64,000 nucleotides of DNA from Chroococcopsis sp964623815 (GCA_964623815.1 CAZUVR010000013.1:1-64000), one strand, 5' to 3'; shown: positions 51,569 to 61,031, counted from the stretch's first letter. A program made the numbers and translations. Notes: generated by a model from the sequence alone, not told the origin.

Positions 51569-51790
51569 ATGTCCCAACCAGAAAAAGAAATAGACCCGCC
51601 GCTAAAACGGGGTGAGCCTGCCATTCCGCATTATTGGACTGTAGAGGAATTGGCGGCTGAGTTGGGAGTGACGGAGAGCAAGGTACAGTACGACATCAAG
51701 GGAAATCCTTCTCGGAATCAATTACCTCGTCTCAAAGCTTACTAAATAGGGAACGTTTTTCTTGTTGCTGATGCCGATGGTATCGAGTAG
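51569..51790 (+). pseudogene. HTH DNA-binding protein pseudogene with two nonsense codons
   Basis: A frame from ATG 51569 reads an HTH-like segment (HYWTVEELAAELGVTESKVQ, residues 22-41), as in excisionase/MerR-type helix-turn-helix proteins, then NPSRNQLPRLKAY. It is cut by TAA at 51743-51745, where a lysine codon (AAA) would be expected, and by TAG at 51788-51790, where TGG is plausible; the frame between reads IGNVFLVADADGIE. Both stops are one base from sense codons. The full-length product is therefore lost, although a 58-residue product could be made. Confidence 0.6.
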
Positions 51791-51885
51791 GTTATTAAAC
51801 ACCTTGAATTTAAAAGCGGATTTAGTGAACTCGGCACTGCCACCATTTCTTTCTGTTTCGTGTGTACGAAGATTTTAGGTTTATG

Positions 51886-52764
51886 CTATACCAAGACTAC
51901 TTTAGGCTTTAATTCATAAATTTCCCCATTCTGCCCTACCAGTCCGATCCCCAAAAATTGCTCTGTTTCTGAATAAACTCCTAAAAAATCACCAGATAAA
52001 TTAGGCGATTTAACGGGTAACTTCTGACCTTGAAACCATTTATTCACTTCGTCATCGGATAATACAAAAGAATCTAAATGATTTAAAACCTGCCCGGGAG
52101 GAATGAGAGTTAAATCTTTCTGCTCTAAAAGACGAGCGAAACTCACACTAGAACTTAATTCCATCCCACAGCTCAAGGTGCGGGTTAAGCTGGCCAGAGT
52201 AGCGCCCGTGCCCACCATTTTACCCAAGTCCCGGGCGATCGAGCGAATATAAGTACCGCCGCCGCAACGGATAGACACCTCTAATAAGGGAAACTCTCCC
52301 GGCTGCCAACTCAGCACCTCTATCCCTTGAATCTGCACCATCCGGCTAGGCACCTCGATAGTCTCCCCCTGACGGGCTAACTTATACAATCTCTGCCCGT
52401 TTACCTGAATGGCGCTATACATCGGCGGCACCTGCTCGATCGTGCCAGTAAAATTGGGTAAATAAAGCTCTATCTCTTCTAAGCCCAAATTCGGGCAAGC
52501 CTGGGAATCCATAATCTCCCCTTCGATGTCGTCCGTAGTAGTGATGACACCGAACTTAATCAGGGCGCGATAGGCTTTATCTTCTGGTAGATAGGGCAGT
52601 AATCGAGTCGCCGGGCCGACGGCTATAGGTAAAACACCGGTAGCCATAGGATCGAGGGTGCCACCGTGCCCGACACGTTTGGTTTTAAGGATGCGCCTCA
52701 CCTTCGCCACGCAATCGTGAGAAGTCCAGCCAGAGGGTTTATTTAAATTAAGAAATCCGAGCAT
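51886..52764 (-). CDS. truB: tRNA pseudouridine(55) synthase TruB
   Basis: A 292-residue pseudouridine synthase modifying U55 in the T loop of tRNAs. The start GFLNLNKPSGWTSHD, catalytic Asp38 in GGTLDPMATGVLP, the middle YKLARQG and the RCGGGTYIRSIARDLG block are canonical. Its ATG overlaps the tsaD end by 17 bases, so the two tRNA-modifying genes are translationally linked. Confidence 0.95.
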   Translation of the reverse strand: MLGFLNLNKPSGWTSHDCVAKVRRILKTKRVGHGGTLDPMATGVLPIAVGPATRLLPYLPEDKAYRALIKFGVITTTDDIEGEIMDSQACPNLGLEEIELYLPNFTGTIEQVPPMYSAIQVNGQRLYKLARQGETIEVPSRMVQIQGIEVLSWQPGEFPLLEVSIRCGGGTYIRSIARDLGKMVGTGATLASLTRTLSCGMELSSSVSFARLLEQKDLTLIPPGQVLNHLDSFVLSDDEVNKWFQGQKLPVKSPNLSGDFLGVYSETEQFLGIGLVGQNGEIYELKPKVVLV

Positions 52765-53776
52765 AGAGAGACATTACTTCAGTAATAGGGAGACGGGAAG
52801 AGACGGAGAGAGATAGGGGGGAAATATGACCGCGATCAAAGTGTTCGGCGGCGGCACAAGCGATCATCGCCGCGTTATCCGTACAGAGTTTTAGAGGCGG
52901 GAAATGAACCCGTAAGCGGTGAAGTTGCGCCGCCTCAGCCATATATTTTCTCAGGGCGCTATTGGCACCAACACCCCCGCCGATGGCGATCGTAGTTAGG
53001 TTATGATCGAGGGCACAGGCGATCGCTTTTTTCGTCAGAATTCGGGCTACGGTGTCCTGAAAACTAGCCGCGAGATCGGCCACAGGTAACTCTTCTTCTT
53101 CGCCCCGTAATTTTTCCACAAGCCGAGATACCGCTGTTTTCAAGCCGCTGAAACTGTAATCGTAACCCCCCACTTTGCCCGAAGGCAGGGAGAAACGCCC
53201 TGGATTGCCATCTTTAGAGATACAATCGATCGCCGGGCCTCCTGGATAGCCCAGGGACAATAGACGCGCCACCTTATCGAAAGCCTCTCCCGCCGCGTCG
53301 TCGAGGGTGTTACCCAACATCTGATAATCACCGCAATCTCTCACCCCGATCAAACTGCTATGCCCCCCCGACACCAGCAAACACAAGAAGGGGGGTTTTA
53401 AATCCTTTTCCGCCAGATAAGAGGCGTAAATGTGCCCTTCGAGGTGATGCACCCCCAGAAAGGGCTTCTGGTGGAGGATAGCGAGAGTTTTCGCCGCTGT
53501 CATCCCCACCATGAGAGCGCCCACCAATCCTGGGGCGACGGTGGCGGCGATCGCGTCGATTTGCCCCCAATCCAATCCAGATTGAAATAGAGCTTTTTCA
53601 ATACAGATATTAATTGTTTCTAAATGTTGGCGCGAGGCCATTTCCGGAACCACCCCACCGTAAACCGAATGTAAATCGATTTGCGAGGCGACGATACTGC
53701 TATTCACTTCACGATTGTTAACAATTGCTACAGCCGTTTCATCACAACTGGTTTCGATTGCTAAGATAGTTGCCAT
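52748..53776 (-). CDS. tsaD: tRNA N6-threonylcarbamoyladenosine synthase subunit TsaD
   Basis: A 342-residue ASKHA-fold protein that makes t6A37 in ANN-decoding tRNAs. The metal motif HHLEGH (His111, His115) and IAIETSCDETAVA at the start are canonical, as are VSGGHSSL and GGVGANSALR. It is divergent from psaF, a neighbourhood known from other cyanobacteria. Overlaps truB by 17 bases. Confidence 0.96.
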   Translation of the reverse strand: MATILAIETSCDETAVAIVNNREVNSSIVASQIDLHSVYGGVVPEMASRQHLETINICIEKALFQSGLDWGQIDAIAATVAPGLVGALMVGMTAAKTLAILHQKPFLGVHHLEGHIYASYLAEKDLKPPFLCLLVSGGHSSLIGVRDCGDYQMLGNTLDDAAGEAFDKVARLLSLGYPGGPAIDCISKDGNPGRFSLPSGKVGGYDYSFSGLKTAVSRLVEKLRGEEEELPVADLAASFQDTVARILTKKAIACALDHNLTTIAIGGGVGANSALRKYMAEAAQLHRLRVHFPPLKLCTDNAAMIACAAAEHFDRGHISPLSLSVSSRLPITEVMSLYARIS

Positions 53777-53923
53777 TGTCTGGTAATTTGCTAAGAAAGA
53801 CTACTTTTTGTAATTTAAACTTTACTCCGATCGCTTGACAGAGTAATATTTTTTGGGTGTACGAATGAATTGTTCGTGTTTTGCAGAAAAAAAAATAACT
53901 TTCGTCACAATAGGACACAATTT

Positions 53924-54418
53924 ATGCGAAAATTGTTGGCTTTAATTCTGGTAGTTACCCTCTGGTGTAATTTTGCCCCCACTGCCTCGGCTGATCTGGC
54001 TAACCTGACTCCCTGTAGCGAGTCCCCCGCTTTCCAACAAAAAGCGAAAACCTTCCGTAATACGACAGAAGACCCTCAATCGGGTGCCAACCGCGCTCAA
54101 CGTTACGCCGAAGCTCTATGCGGGCCTGAAGGCTATCCCCATCTTATTGTAGATGGTCGTTGGGATCACATGGGTGATTTCTTCATCCCCAGTATCCTCT
54201 TCCTCTATATCACTGGATGGATCGGCTGGGTAGGTCGCGCTTATCTGATCGATATTCAGAAAGGTAGCAACCCGGAAATGAAAGAGATCATTATCGATGT
54301 GCCTTTAGCCCTCAGCAAAATGCTCACCGGTTTTATCTGGCCCCTGGCCGCGATTCAAGAATATCTCAGTGGTAAATTAACCGTTGAAGATTCTAAAATC
54401 CCCGTTTCACCCCGCTAA
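53924..54418 (+). CDS. psaF: Photosystem I subunit III, plastocyanin/cytochrome c6 docking protein
   Basis: A 164-residue precursor: signal peptide of about 23 residues (MRKLLALILVVTLWCNFAPT, cleaved near ASA-D), lumenal N-terminal domain with two cysteines (Cys in TPCSE and ALCGPEG), and a membrane segment (IPSILFLYITGWIGWVGRAYLI). PsaF supports the docking of plastocyanin or cytochrome c6 at photosystem I. The ATG 53924 gives the usual precursor; an upstream ATG at 53870 would add an unlikely 18 residues. psaJ follows after 33 bases. Confidence 0.97.
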   Translation: MRKLLALILVVTLWCNFAPTASADLANLTPCSESPAFQQKAKTFRNTTEDPQSGANRAQRYAEALCGPEGYPHLIVDGRWDHMGDFFIPSILFLYITGWIGWVGRAYLIDIQKGSNPEMKEIIIDVPLALSKMLTGFIWPLAAIQEYLSGKLTVEDSKIPVSPR

Positions 54419-54451
54419 CTTTCTTTCGTATACCCCAATAGGAGAACTTCA

Positions 54452-54589
54452 ATGGACGGATTAGTCAAATTTCTTTCCACAGCACCCGTTTTAATCATGG
54501 CCTTATTAACCTTTACCGCAGGCATTTTGATTGAAATCAATCGTTTTTATCCCGATTTATTATTCCATCCTTTAGCAACCGGCGGCTAA
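54452..54589 (+). CDS. psaJ: Photosystem I subunit IX
   Basis: A 45-residue single-helix membrane protein (STAPVLIMALLTFTAGILIEINRF), with the typical PsaJ end HPL. It binds chlorophyll and stabilises PsaF. AGGAGAA lies nine bases before the ATG. It is the second gene of the psaFJ operon and is followed by a strong hairpin. Confidence 0.95.
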   Translation: MDGLVKFLSTAPVLIMALLTFTAGILIEINRFYPDLLFHPLATGG

Positions 54590-54611
54590 AATTGGTCTGA
54601 ATTCTAACAGG

Positions 54612-54643
54612 AGAGGGGATATAGTTAACTCTATATCCCCTCT
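54612..54643 (+). terminator. Hairpin terminator of psaF-psaJ
   Basis: AGAGGGGATATAG (54612-54624) pairs perfectly with CTATATCCCCTCT (54631-54643), loop of six bases. It lies 22 bases behind the psaJ stop. The following strand is only moderately T-rich, so factor-independent termination is likely but not ideal. Confidence 0.7.
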
Positions 54644-54663
54644 GTGTTCTCTGTGTCTCTGTG
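54640..54663. repeat. Three CTCTGTG units before the EamA gene
   Basis: CTCTGTG occurs at 54640, 54649 and 54657, in a C/T/G simple stretch between the psaJ terminator and the EamA start. Such CTCTGTGTC-type strings are common in intergenic parts of cyanobacteria. A role is not evident. Confidence 0.4.
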
Positions 54664-54679
54664 GTTTTTAAATCTCGAA

Positions 54680-55570
54680 ATGAACAACTATACCGGTGAG
54701 TTATCGGCCTTAGCTGCCGCTTTTTTATGGGCGGTATCCTCTACTGTCTACACCTACTTGGGTCAGTCCATTCCACCTTTGCTATTAAATTTCCTCAAGG
54801 GGACGATCGCTATCCTCTTACTGGCAGTTACCTTAATACTCCTCGGGCAGCCTATAGACGGGGGTGGCACGGGGGGAGTAAGTATCTTACTCTTGAGCGG
54901 AGTCATAGGTATCGGTATCGGTGACACAGCCTATTTCAAAGCCCTCAATTCCATAGGAGCCAGACGCACTTTACTGTTAGAAACTCTCGCCCCGCCCATC
55001 GGCGCGGTACTGGCACAGCTATTTCTAGAGGAAACCCTTAAAGTTAATGCCTGGTGCGGCATCTTCCTAACTGTTCTGGGCGTGGCCTGGGTCATTTCCG
55101 AGCGGGCTCCGGTTAGTTCCGAGAGTGGGAAACTTCGTCTCAGCACTGGCGTATATTGGGGACTGTTCGCCGCGCTCTGTCAGGCTACCGGGGCCGTTCT
55201 TTCCCGTCACGCCCTCCTACTGTCTGGTATGTCGTCTCTCTGGAGTACATTACTAAGAATTAGTGCTGGTACTCTCTCAGCACTAATTTTAATATTTTTA
55301 TGGCGAGAGGAAAGGGGCAAGACCGAGATCGCTTGGTCGGCCCGTTTAATCGGTATAATCGCCATTACCGCCTTTATCAGCACCTACCTGGGTATCTGGT
55401 TACAGCAAACGAGCCTTAAGTATGCGCCAGTGGGGATAGCGCAGACGCTACTGGCTACGAGTCCCCTGTTTGTACTGCCGATCGTCGGCGTTTTAGGTGA
55501 TAAGATCACCCCTCGGGCTATCATCGGAGTTGTTATAGCCCTCGCTGGTATAGCTTTACTATTTCAATAA
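54680..55570 (+). CDS. EamA-family (DMT) transporter
   Basis: A 296-residue inner-membrane protein with ten hydrophobic segments in two EamA repeats (first about 5-140, second about 155-295). Motifs include LSAAAAAFLWA-like (ELSALAAAFLWAVSS), IGDTAYFKALNSIGA and ETLAPPIGAVLA. DMT members export or import metabolites; the substrate is not predictable. The ATG 54680 is chosen; earlier starts would translate the CTCTGTG repeat. It overlaps the SIMPL gene by 7 bases at the 3' ends. Confidence 0.85.
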   Translation: MNNYTGELSALAAAFLWAVSSTVYTYLGQSIPPLLLNFLKGTIAILLLAVTLILLGQPIDGGGTGGVSILLLSGVIGIGIGDTAYFKALNSIGARRTLLLETLAPPIGAVLAQLFLEETLKVNAWCGIFLTVLGVAWVISERAPVSSESGKLRLSTGVYWGLFAALCQATGAVLSRHALLLSGMSSLWSTLLRISAGTLSALILIFLWREERGKTEIAWSARLIGIIAITAFISTYLGIWLQQTSLKYAPVGIAQTLLATSPLFVLPIVGVLGDKITPRAIIGVVIALAGIALLFQ

Positions 55571-56262
55571 CTGATCTGTAGGGTAACCGAAGCGCTTACG
55601 GTTTGATCGCCTCCGATAACCGGACTGGCGGCGCTATCGGCTTTCATCATTGCTGCCCGGGCTATGGGTACGGGAGTATTAGATCCGTTAATAGTAATAG
55701 TAACCGTTTCCTTGGCGCTCAATCCTAGAGCTCTTAATACCGTATTAGCTTGTGCCTGTGCGTCTTGAGTCGCTTCGATTAAAGCCTGTTGTCTGGCCCT
55801 CGTCACCGCCTCATCGGTAGCGGAAAAGCTAACGTTATCGATACGGGTGGCACCAGCTTTGACAGCTTCATCGAGTAAATTACCGATAGCCTCGGTTCTG
55901 ATCACGAAACTGACGATGTTTGAGCCTACATAACCTGTAAGGCGGCGTTGTTTATCGCTGTAGTCATAAACGGGCTGTAGTTGAATCCCCGTAGTTTGTA
56001 ATTTCTCTACATTGCGCCCCCGCAGGAAATTCACCACCCCATTACTTCTAGTAGCTACTTCCGATTGTACGTTTTCCGCATTCGTGCCCTGTACCTCTAC
56101 CCCTAATTGCACTCGGGTGAGAGTAGTGGGGATGCTTTCCGAACCTTCGCCGGTAACGGTAATGACGCGAGTTAATCTTTCTTGAGCCATACTGGGGGAA
56201 ACGGGAGAACTAAAAAGAACGCTGGAGGCTAATAACCCGATTATTAAGGGTTTTAGTTTCAT
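55564..56262 (-). CDS. Exported SIMPL-domain (DUF541) protein
   Basis: A 232-residue periplasmic protein with a signal peptide (1-26, ending PSMAQE) and a SIMPL domain (about 30-230) starting RVITVTGEGSESIPTTLTRVQLGVEVQG. The RARQQALIEATQDAQAQANTVL helix near 155-175 is typical. DUF541 proteins occur in oxidative or envelope stress contexts, but their molecular role is unknown. It is convergent with the EamA gene. Confidence 0.85.
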   Translation of the reverse strand: MKLKPLIIGLLASSVLFSSPVSPSMAQERLTRVITVTGEGSESIPTTLTRVQLGVEVQGTNAENVQSEVATRSNGVVNFLRGRNVEKLQTTGIQLQPVYDYSDKQRRLTGYVGSNIVSFVIRTEAIGNLLDEAVKAGATRIDNVSFSATDEAVTRARQQALIEATQDAQAQANTVLRALGLSAKETVTITINGSNTPVPIARAAMMKADSAASPVIGGDQTVSASVTLQISY

Positions 56263-56316
56263 AGTTTTGATATTGGTCTATCTACTTAATTAGCGGTGGG
56301 TTGAAAAAATTCTTTC

Positions 56317-56454
56317 ATGAGAGAATTACGAACAGCCGCTATTTTTTGGGTTGTAGTTTTGTACGGCTTCATTCTAACGCTCGTGCCCGGGGGCGATGCG
56401 ATTTTGTGTGCCGGATATTTCCTACTGCCTAGTTCTCACTACTCGTTTTCTTAA
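56317..56454 (+). CDS. Doubtful 45-residue hydrophobic ORF
   Basis: A frame beginning MRELRTAAIFWVVVLYGFILTLVPGG with one likely membrane helix, between the SIMPL and hydantoinase genes. No ribosome site is evident and no family is recognised. It could be a small membrane protein or the decayed start of a larger gene. Confidence 0.25.
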   Translation: MRELRTAAIFWVVVLYGFILTLVPGGDAILCAGYFLLPSSHYSFS

Positions 56455-56480
56455 CTCACGCTACTATTGCTATAGATATA

Positions 56481-59400
56481 TCAAATATCCCCATAACCAC
56501 CGCCCCCGGGAGTTTCGATAACTAATATATCCCCCGCGTTAACTTCAACCGTAGCGGTAGCGGGTAACTCCTCTATCATCCCTCCCTCTCGCTGTAAGTA
56601 ATTCCTCCCGGTTTGCCCCGGCTGCCCGCCTTTTAACCCGAAAGGCTCGGTAGCTCTACCGTTAGAGATTATACTAGCCGTCATCGGCTCCAAAAACCGA
56701 ATCTTTCTCACCACCCCATCACCGCCGTTAAACTTACCTCTCCCCCCGCTGCCGCGACGGATAGAAAAGGACTCCAAACGGACAGGATAATTAGTTTCTA
56801 ACACTTCTGGATCACTGAGGCGAGAATTGGTCATGTGAGTCTGTACCGCCGAAGTGCCGTGAAAATCGGGCCCCGCCCCCGAACCACAGCAAATAGTCTC
56901 ATAATACTGATACTGGCTATTACCGAAGGTCAAATTATTCATCGTGCCCCCCGCCGCCGCCATCACCCCTAAAGCACCATAAAGAGCGTTAACGATGGCT
57001 TGAGATGTTTCCACATTACCCGCCACTACCGGAGCTGGATAATCAGGATTCAACATCGAGCCGGGTGGAATGATGAGGTTTAGGGGTTTTAAACAACCGC
57101 TATTGAGGGGAATATCCTCATCTACTAGAGTGCGGAATACATATAACACCGCTGACTGCACCACCGCCAGAGGCGCGTTAAAATTATTTGCTAACTGACT
57201 AGAGGTACCTGTAAAATCGATCGTAGCCTCTTGTAAAGATCGATCGATCTTCACCCGCACCACTATACAAGCCCCGTTATCCATCCGATAAGTAAACTCT
57301 CCATCGCTCAATCTACCGATAACCTTCCTCTCCACCGCCTCGGCGTGACTTTGGACGAAAGCCGTATAAGCCCGTACCGTTTCGGGGCCGTATTTAGCTA
57401 TTAAACCCTGTAATTCTTTTACACCCTTGACATTTGCGGCGACTTGTGCAGTAAGGTCAGCTATATTTTGCGACCCATTGCGCGCCGGATAGGGGGAGTC
57501 AAGAAGATGACGACGCAGGGAATCGTATTGAAATGCGCCTTCTTTAACGAGAGGAAAATTATCTAACCTGATACCTTCTTCGTCGATGTGATTACTATAA
57601 GGAGGCATCGAGCCGGGAGTAATCCCCCCTATATCAGCGTGATGGCCCCGACTGGCTACGTAAAAGCTAACTTCCTCTGCTTCGGGGCTGTATACCGGCG
57701 TGATTACGGTTATATCGGGTAGGTGGGTGCCGCCGTTGTAGGGATTATTCGAGGCATAAACATCACCCGGTCTTATGGTAATCGATCGATCTTCAATCAA
57801 GCACTTAACGCTCTCACTCATACTGCCGAGGTGGATCGGAATATGGGGCGCGTTAGCGATTAAATTGCCCTCCTGGTCGAAGATGGCACAGGAAAAATCG
57901 AGCCTCTCGCGGATATTCACTGATGCCGCTGTATTCTGTAGGGTTATGCCCATTTCCTCGGCGATAAATTTGAATATATTCTGGAAAATTTCCAACTGTA
58001 CCGGGTTGGGATGGGAGTCGGGAGTCGGGAGTCGGGAGTCGGGGGTTGGGAGTTGGCTCGGGAGATACTCTAAAACTAAAGCATTCTCAGGGGTAAGACG
58101 GGCTTGCCAATTCGGTTCGATGACGTTGGTGCCAGTGGTATCAACGATAATGGCGGGGCCGTGAATACAGTCCTCGGGTTCTAAATTAGCACGATCGTAT
58201 ACCGGAGCCGAATACCATTTATTACCCGTAAACATCGGCACTATTTCTTGGTGTTGAGGAGGGCTGATTCTCGTTCTTTTTTTCGTCGTTTCTTCTAAAC
58301 CTGAACTATCCCGCACCACTTCCAGGCTTATAGACTCCACTATTAAAACCCCATCGGGATTGATAAAGCCATAGCGTTGCTGGTGGAGATGCTTAAACTC
58401 CTGCGCCATCGTCTCGGCGCGAGGGGTAAAATCTAGCTCTAAAGGGGAATCGGTGCCAGCATATTTAATCTTTACTTTCGGGAAAATCGACGTAGCTCCT
58501 GGCACTTCTAAAACTGCCGTTTCGGTTAATCGTGACATCTCCCCTTGTAAATCCTTAATTAGCTCCGAGTCCAAAGGAGAGAGAATCGCCTTTTGTTTAA
58601 TAACCCCGGAATTAGCCAGGCCGATACCGTAAGCCGATAAAACTCCCGCGTAGGGATGGATGAAGATAGTTTTTATCCCCAACTGTTGAGCCACTAAACA
58701 GGCAACTTGCCCGCCCGCACCACCGAAACAACAGAGGGTATAATCGGCAGGATCATAACCTCTCTGTACGCTGATAGTTTTAATCGCATTAGCCATGTTA
58801 TTAACGGCGATGGTGATGAAGCCCTCGGCTACCTGTTGAGGGGAGATACCGTCGCCGATTTCTTCTGCTAGAGACTGGAATTGACTCTCTACCTTAGCCT
58901 TATCGAGGGGCAAATCACCGCTTTCACCGAAAACGTGAGGGAAGAATTGGGGCTGAATTTTGCCTAATAGCAGATTGGCATCGGTGATACAGAGAGGGCC
59001 GCCGCGACGGTAACAAATCGGCCCTGGATTGGCACCAGCAGACTCGGGGCCGACTCGATAGGTATACCCGTCGTAATTCAGTATAGAACTACCCCCGGCA
59101 GCCACCGTGTGAATCGCCATCATCGGTGTGCGGATTCTTACCCCCGCCACCTCACAGGCTTCGGTACGTTCGTACTCACCGTTAAAGTGAGCCACATCGG
59201 TAGAAGTGCCCCCCATATCGAAGCCGAGAATTTTAGGAAATCCAGCTTTGAGGCAGGTTTGCACCGCTCCCACGATACCCCCCGCCGGGCCCGAGAGAAT
59301 GCTATCTTTACCAGCGAAGTTCTCGGCTTCCGTGAGTCTGCCATCGCTTTTCATGAACATTAGAGGCACTCCCCGAAGTTGTCCCGCCACCTGTGCGGCG

Positions 59401-60059
59401 TAATGGCGCACTAAGGGGGAGAGGTAAGCGTCTACTAGGGTAATATCGCCCCGGCTGATGAGTTTGATGAGTGGGCTAACTTGTGAAGAGAGAGAAACTT
59501 GAGTAAAACCGATATTACGGGCAATAAGGGCGATTTCTTCTTCATGGTGGGAATAGCGATAACTGTGTAAAAGTACGATCGCGCAACTCCTCACACCGCG
59601 ATCGTATACTTGTTGTAGGTCGTACTGAACTTTCTCCCTATCGAGGGGAGTGATTTCATTACCCCAGGAATCGTAACGGGCGGAAACCTCAATCGTACTT
59701 TCGTAGAGAGGTTGAGGTAGAATAATCTCGCGGGCGAAGATATGTGGACGATTCTGATAGGCTATGCGTAAAGCATCGGCAAAACCCTGATTGATTACTA
59801 ATACTGTAGATGTGCCCGTATGGGTTAATAAAGCGTTAGTGCCTAGTGTGGTGCCGATTTTGACTATTTCTATATCTTGATCAGGTAAGGGAGTATCCCT
59901 ATCTAATCCTAATATTTCCCGTATGCCCTGAATGATAGCGTCTTGATAACGCTCTGGATTTTCCGAGAGAACTTTATGGATGATAACTTTATTTTCCGGG
60001 TTTACCGCTACTATATCGGTGAAAGTGCCACCTCGATCGGCGAAAAATTTCCAGGGCAT
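56481..60059 (-). CDS. Fused hydantoinase/5-oxoprolinase (HyuA-HyuB) protein
   Basis: A 1192-residue ATP-dependent amidohydrolase in which HyuA (about 1-665) and HyuB (about 690-1192) are one chain, the 5-oxoprolinase (OplAH) layout that opens 5-oxoproline to glutamate with ATP. The ATPase-like part has FADRGGTFTDIVAV, GTTLGTNALL and LGFDMGGTSTDVAHF. The HyuB half has NPYNGGTHLPDITVI, SRGHHADIGGITPGSMPP and RRGSGGRGKFNGGDG. The HyuA-HyuB linker at residues 673-682 is coded by four GGGAGTC heptamers and reads as a repeated PTPDSRL. Substrate choice between oxoproline, hydantoin or acetone-type carboxylation is not fixed. Confidence 0.85.
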   Translation of the reverse strand: MPWKFFADRGGTFTDIVAVNPENKVIIHKVLSENPERYQDAIIQGIREILGLDRDTPLPDQDIEIVKIGTTLGTNALLTHTGTSTVLVINQGFADALRIAYQNRPHIFAREIILPQPLYESTIEVSARYDSWGNEITPLDREKVQYDLQQVYDRGVRSCAIVLLHSYRYSHHEEEIALIARNIGFTQVSLSSQVSPLIKLISRGDITLVDAYLSPLVRHYAAQVAGQLRGVPLMFMKSDGRLTEAENFAGKDSILSGPAGGIVGAVQTCLKAGFPKILGFDMGGTSTDVAHFNGEYERTEACEVAGVRIRTPMMAIHTVAAGGSSILNYDGYTYRVGPESAGANPGPICYRRGGPLCITDANLLLGKIQPQFFPHVFGESGDLPLDKAKVESQFQSLAEEIGDGISPQQVAEGFITIAVNNMANAIKTISVQRGYDPADYTLCCFGGAGGQVACLVAQQLGIKTIFIHPYAGVLSAYGIGLANSGVIKQKAILSPLDSELIKDLQGEMSRLTETAVLEVPGATSIFPKVKIKYAGTDSPLELDFTPRAETMAQEFKHLHQQRYGFINPDGVLIVESISLEVVRDSSGLEETTKKRTRISPPQHQEIVPMFTGNKWYSAPVYDRANLEPEDCIHGPAIIVDTTGTNVIEPNWQARLTPENALVLEYLPSQLPTPDSRLPTPDSHPNPVQLEIFQNIFKFIAEEMGITLQNTAASVNIRERLDFSCAIFDQEGNLIANAPHIPIHLGSMSESVKCLIEDRSITIRPGDVYASNNPYNGGTHLPDITVITPVYSPEAEEVSFYVASRGHHADIGGITPGSMPPYSNHIDEEGIRLDNFPLVKEGAFQYDSLRRHLLDSPYPARNGSQNIADLTAQVAANVKGVKELQGLIAKYGPETVRAYTAFVQSHAEAVERKVIGRLSDGEFTYRMDNGACIVVRVKIDRSLQEATIDFTGTSSQLANNFNAPLAVVQSAVLYVFRTLVDEDIPLNSGCLKPLNLIIPPGSMLNPDYPAPVVAGNVETSQAIVNALYGALGVMAAAGGTMNNLTFGNSQYQYYETICCGSGAGPDFHGTSAVQTHMTNSRLSDPEVLETNYPVRLESFSIRRGSGGRGKFNGGDGVVRKIRFLEPMTASIISNGRATEPFGLKGGQPGQTGRNYLQREGGMIEELPATATVEVNAGDILVIETPGGGGYGDI
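58013..58040. repeat. Heptamer repeat inside the hydantoinase gene
   Basis: Four perfect copies of GGGAGTC within the reading frame, followed by degenerate copies to about 58056. Three units make 21 bases, so the protein gets a seven-residue repeat PTPDSRL in the linker between the two enzyme halves. Confidence 0.85.
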
Positions 60060-60160
60060 CGGTTTAATTTAATTGTTTGTAGATAACCAGAGAAAAGAGG
60101 AAAAATTGTATTTCTCCCCTTTTATCCTATCTAATCTATCCTGACAACCCGACAAGACTT

Positions 60161-60943
60161 TTAACCCGCCACTATAGATAAATCAGACTTGTTTAACCTT
60201 TCCGAGAGCCATAGCTCGAATAACTCATCTAATAATCTCGCTTCCATAGTCTCATCTAAACTCACGGGAAGAAATTGCTCCAATCTCACTATCACCCACC
60301 ACTCACCCAATTGCATCGGTAATAGTACCTGATTGAGCTTGGCGGAGCGTAAATTGCGAGCTACCAGATGATTAACCTGCCCCATTTCCACTGGGCCGAT
60401 CAAACCGTTGGTATAGATTTCCTCTCCCTCAGAATACCTTACCGCCAATTCGGCGAAAGTATTTTCACCCTCGGCGATGCGATGATAGAGTTCTGCGGCG
60501 AGATTGGCGTTACGGGTTCGGATGAGGGAATAAACAACCCTGTCTAAATCCCGTTTGCGTTCCATAAAATAGTTATGTAATTGGCAACCGAATTCTTGTC
60601 GCTTAAATTGCTCGATGCGCCAGGTACGGATAGCTAATTGATAGAATTTTAAAGGAGTTAAACCATTTTGAGAGAGCCAGTTATGGTAGTCCTTTTCTGA
60701 AGTGAGTTGATAACGATCGCGCAATCTTTGATAGGCTGCGGTTTGTTGTTCTAAAGTCGGTTCGTAAGCCGCGATCGCCCTTTCCACTAAAACCGAGCGA
60801 ACAACGGAGGACATTAAACCCTGTTGATTGAGGATGACGAGTAAATCCTGAGCGGTAAAATTATCGTCATTGATGCGAACCAGGGGGAGGGAGAGAAGTT
60901 CTTGATTTTGAGCGAGGGGGGATTGAACAGATAGGGAAGACAT
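60161..60943 (-). CDS. PpiC/SurA-type peptidyl-prolyl isomerase-like protein
   Basis: A 260-residue protein with an N-terminal SurA-like helical part (about 20-130) and a parvulin-type rotamase region (about 130-235: LAAELYHRIAEGENTFAELAVRYSEGEE, LIGPVEMGQVNHLVARNL). No signal peptide is seen, so it may act on partners in the cytoplasm. Proteins of this kind often occur next to HlyD/ABC exporters or their substrates in cyanobacteria. Here the neighbour upstream is an RTX-repeat protein, a typical type I secretion substrate (88 bases). Confidence 0.72.
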   Translation of the reverse strand: MSSLSVQSPLAQNQELLSLPLVRINDDNFTAQDLLVILNQQGLMSSVVRSVLVERAIAAYEPTLEQQTAAYQRLRDRYQLTSEKDYHNWLSQNGLTPLKFYQLAIRTWRIEQFKRQEFGCQLHNYFMERKRDLDRVVYSLIRTRNANLAAELYHRIAEGENTFAELAVRYSEGEEIYTNGLIGPVEMGQVNHLVARNLRSAKLNQVLLPMQLGEWWVIVRLEQFLPVSLDETMEARLLDELFELWLSERLNKSDLSIVAG

Positions 60944-61031
60944 GATGAATAAAGATCCTTTTATATAGATTTAGACCGGGAAAAAAGGAGTAAAACACGT
61001 TGATTACCCCTATACCTAGTGGAGAGAAAAT

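Noticed and set aside
57775..58164. 129-codon plus-strand frame inside the hydantoinase gene
   Set aside because: Antisense shadow; it even translates the heptamer repeat as a Gly-Ser-Arg repeat (GVGSRES).
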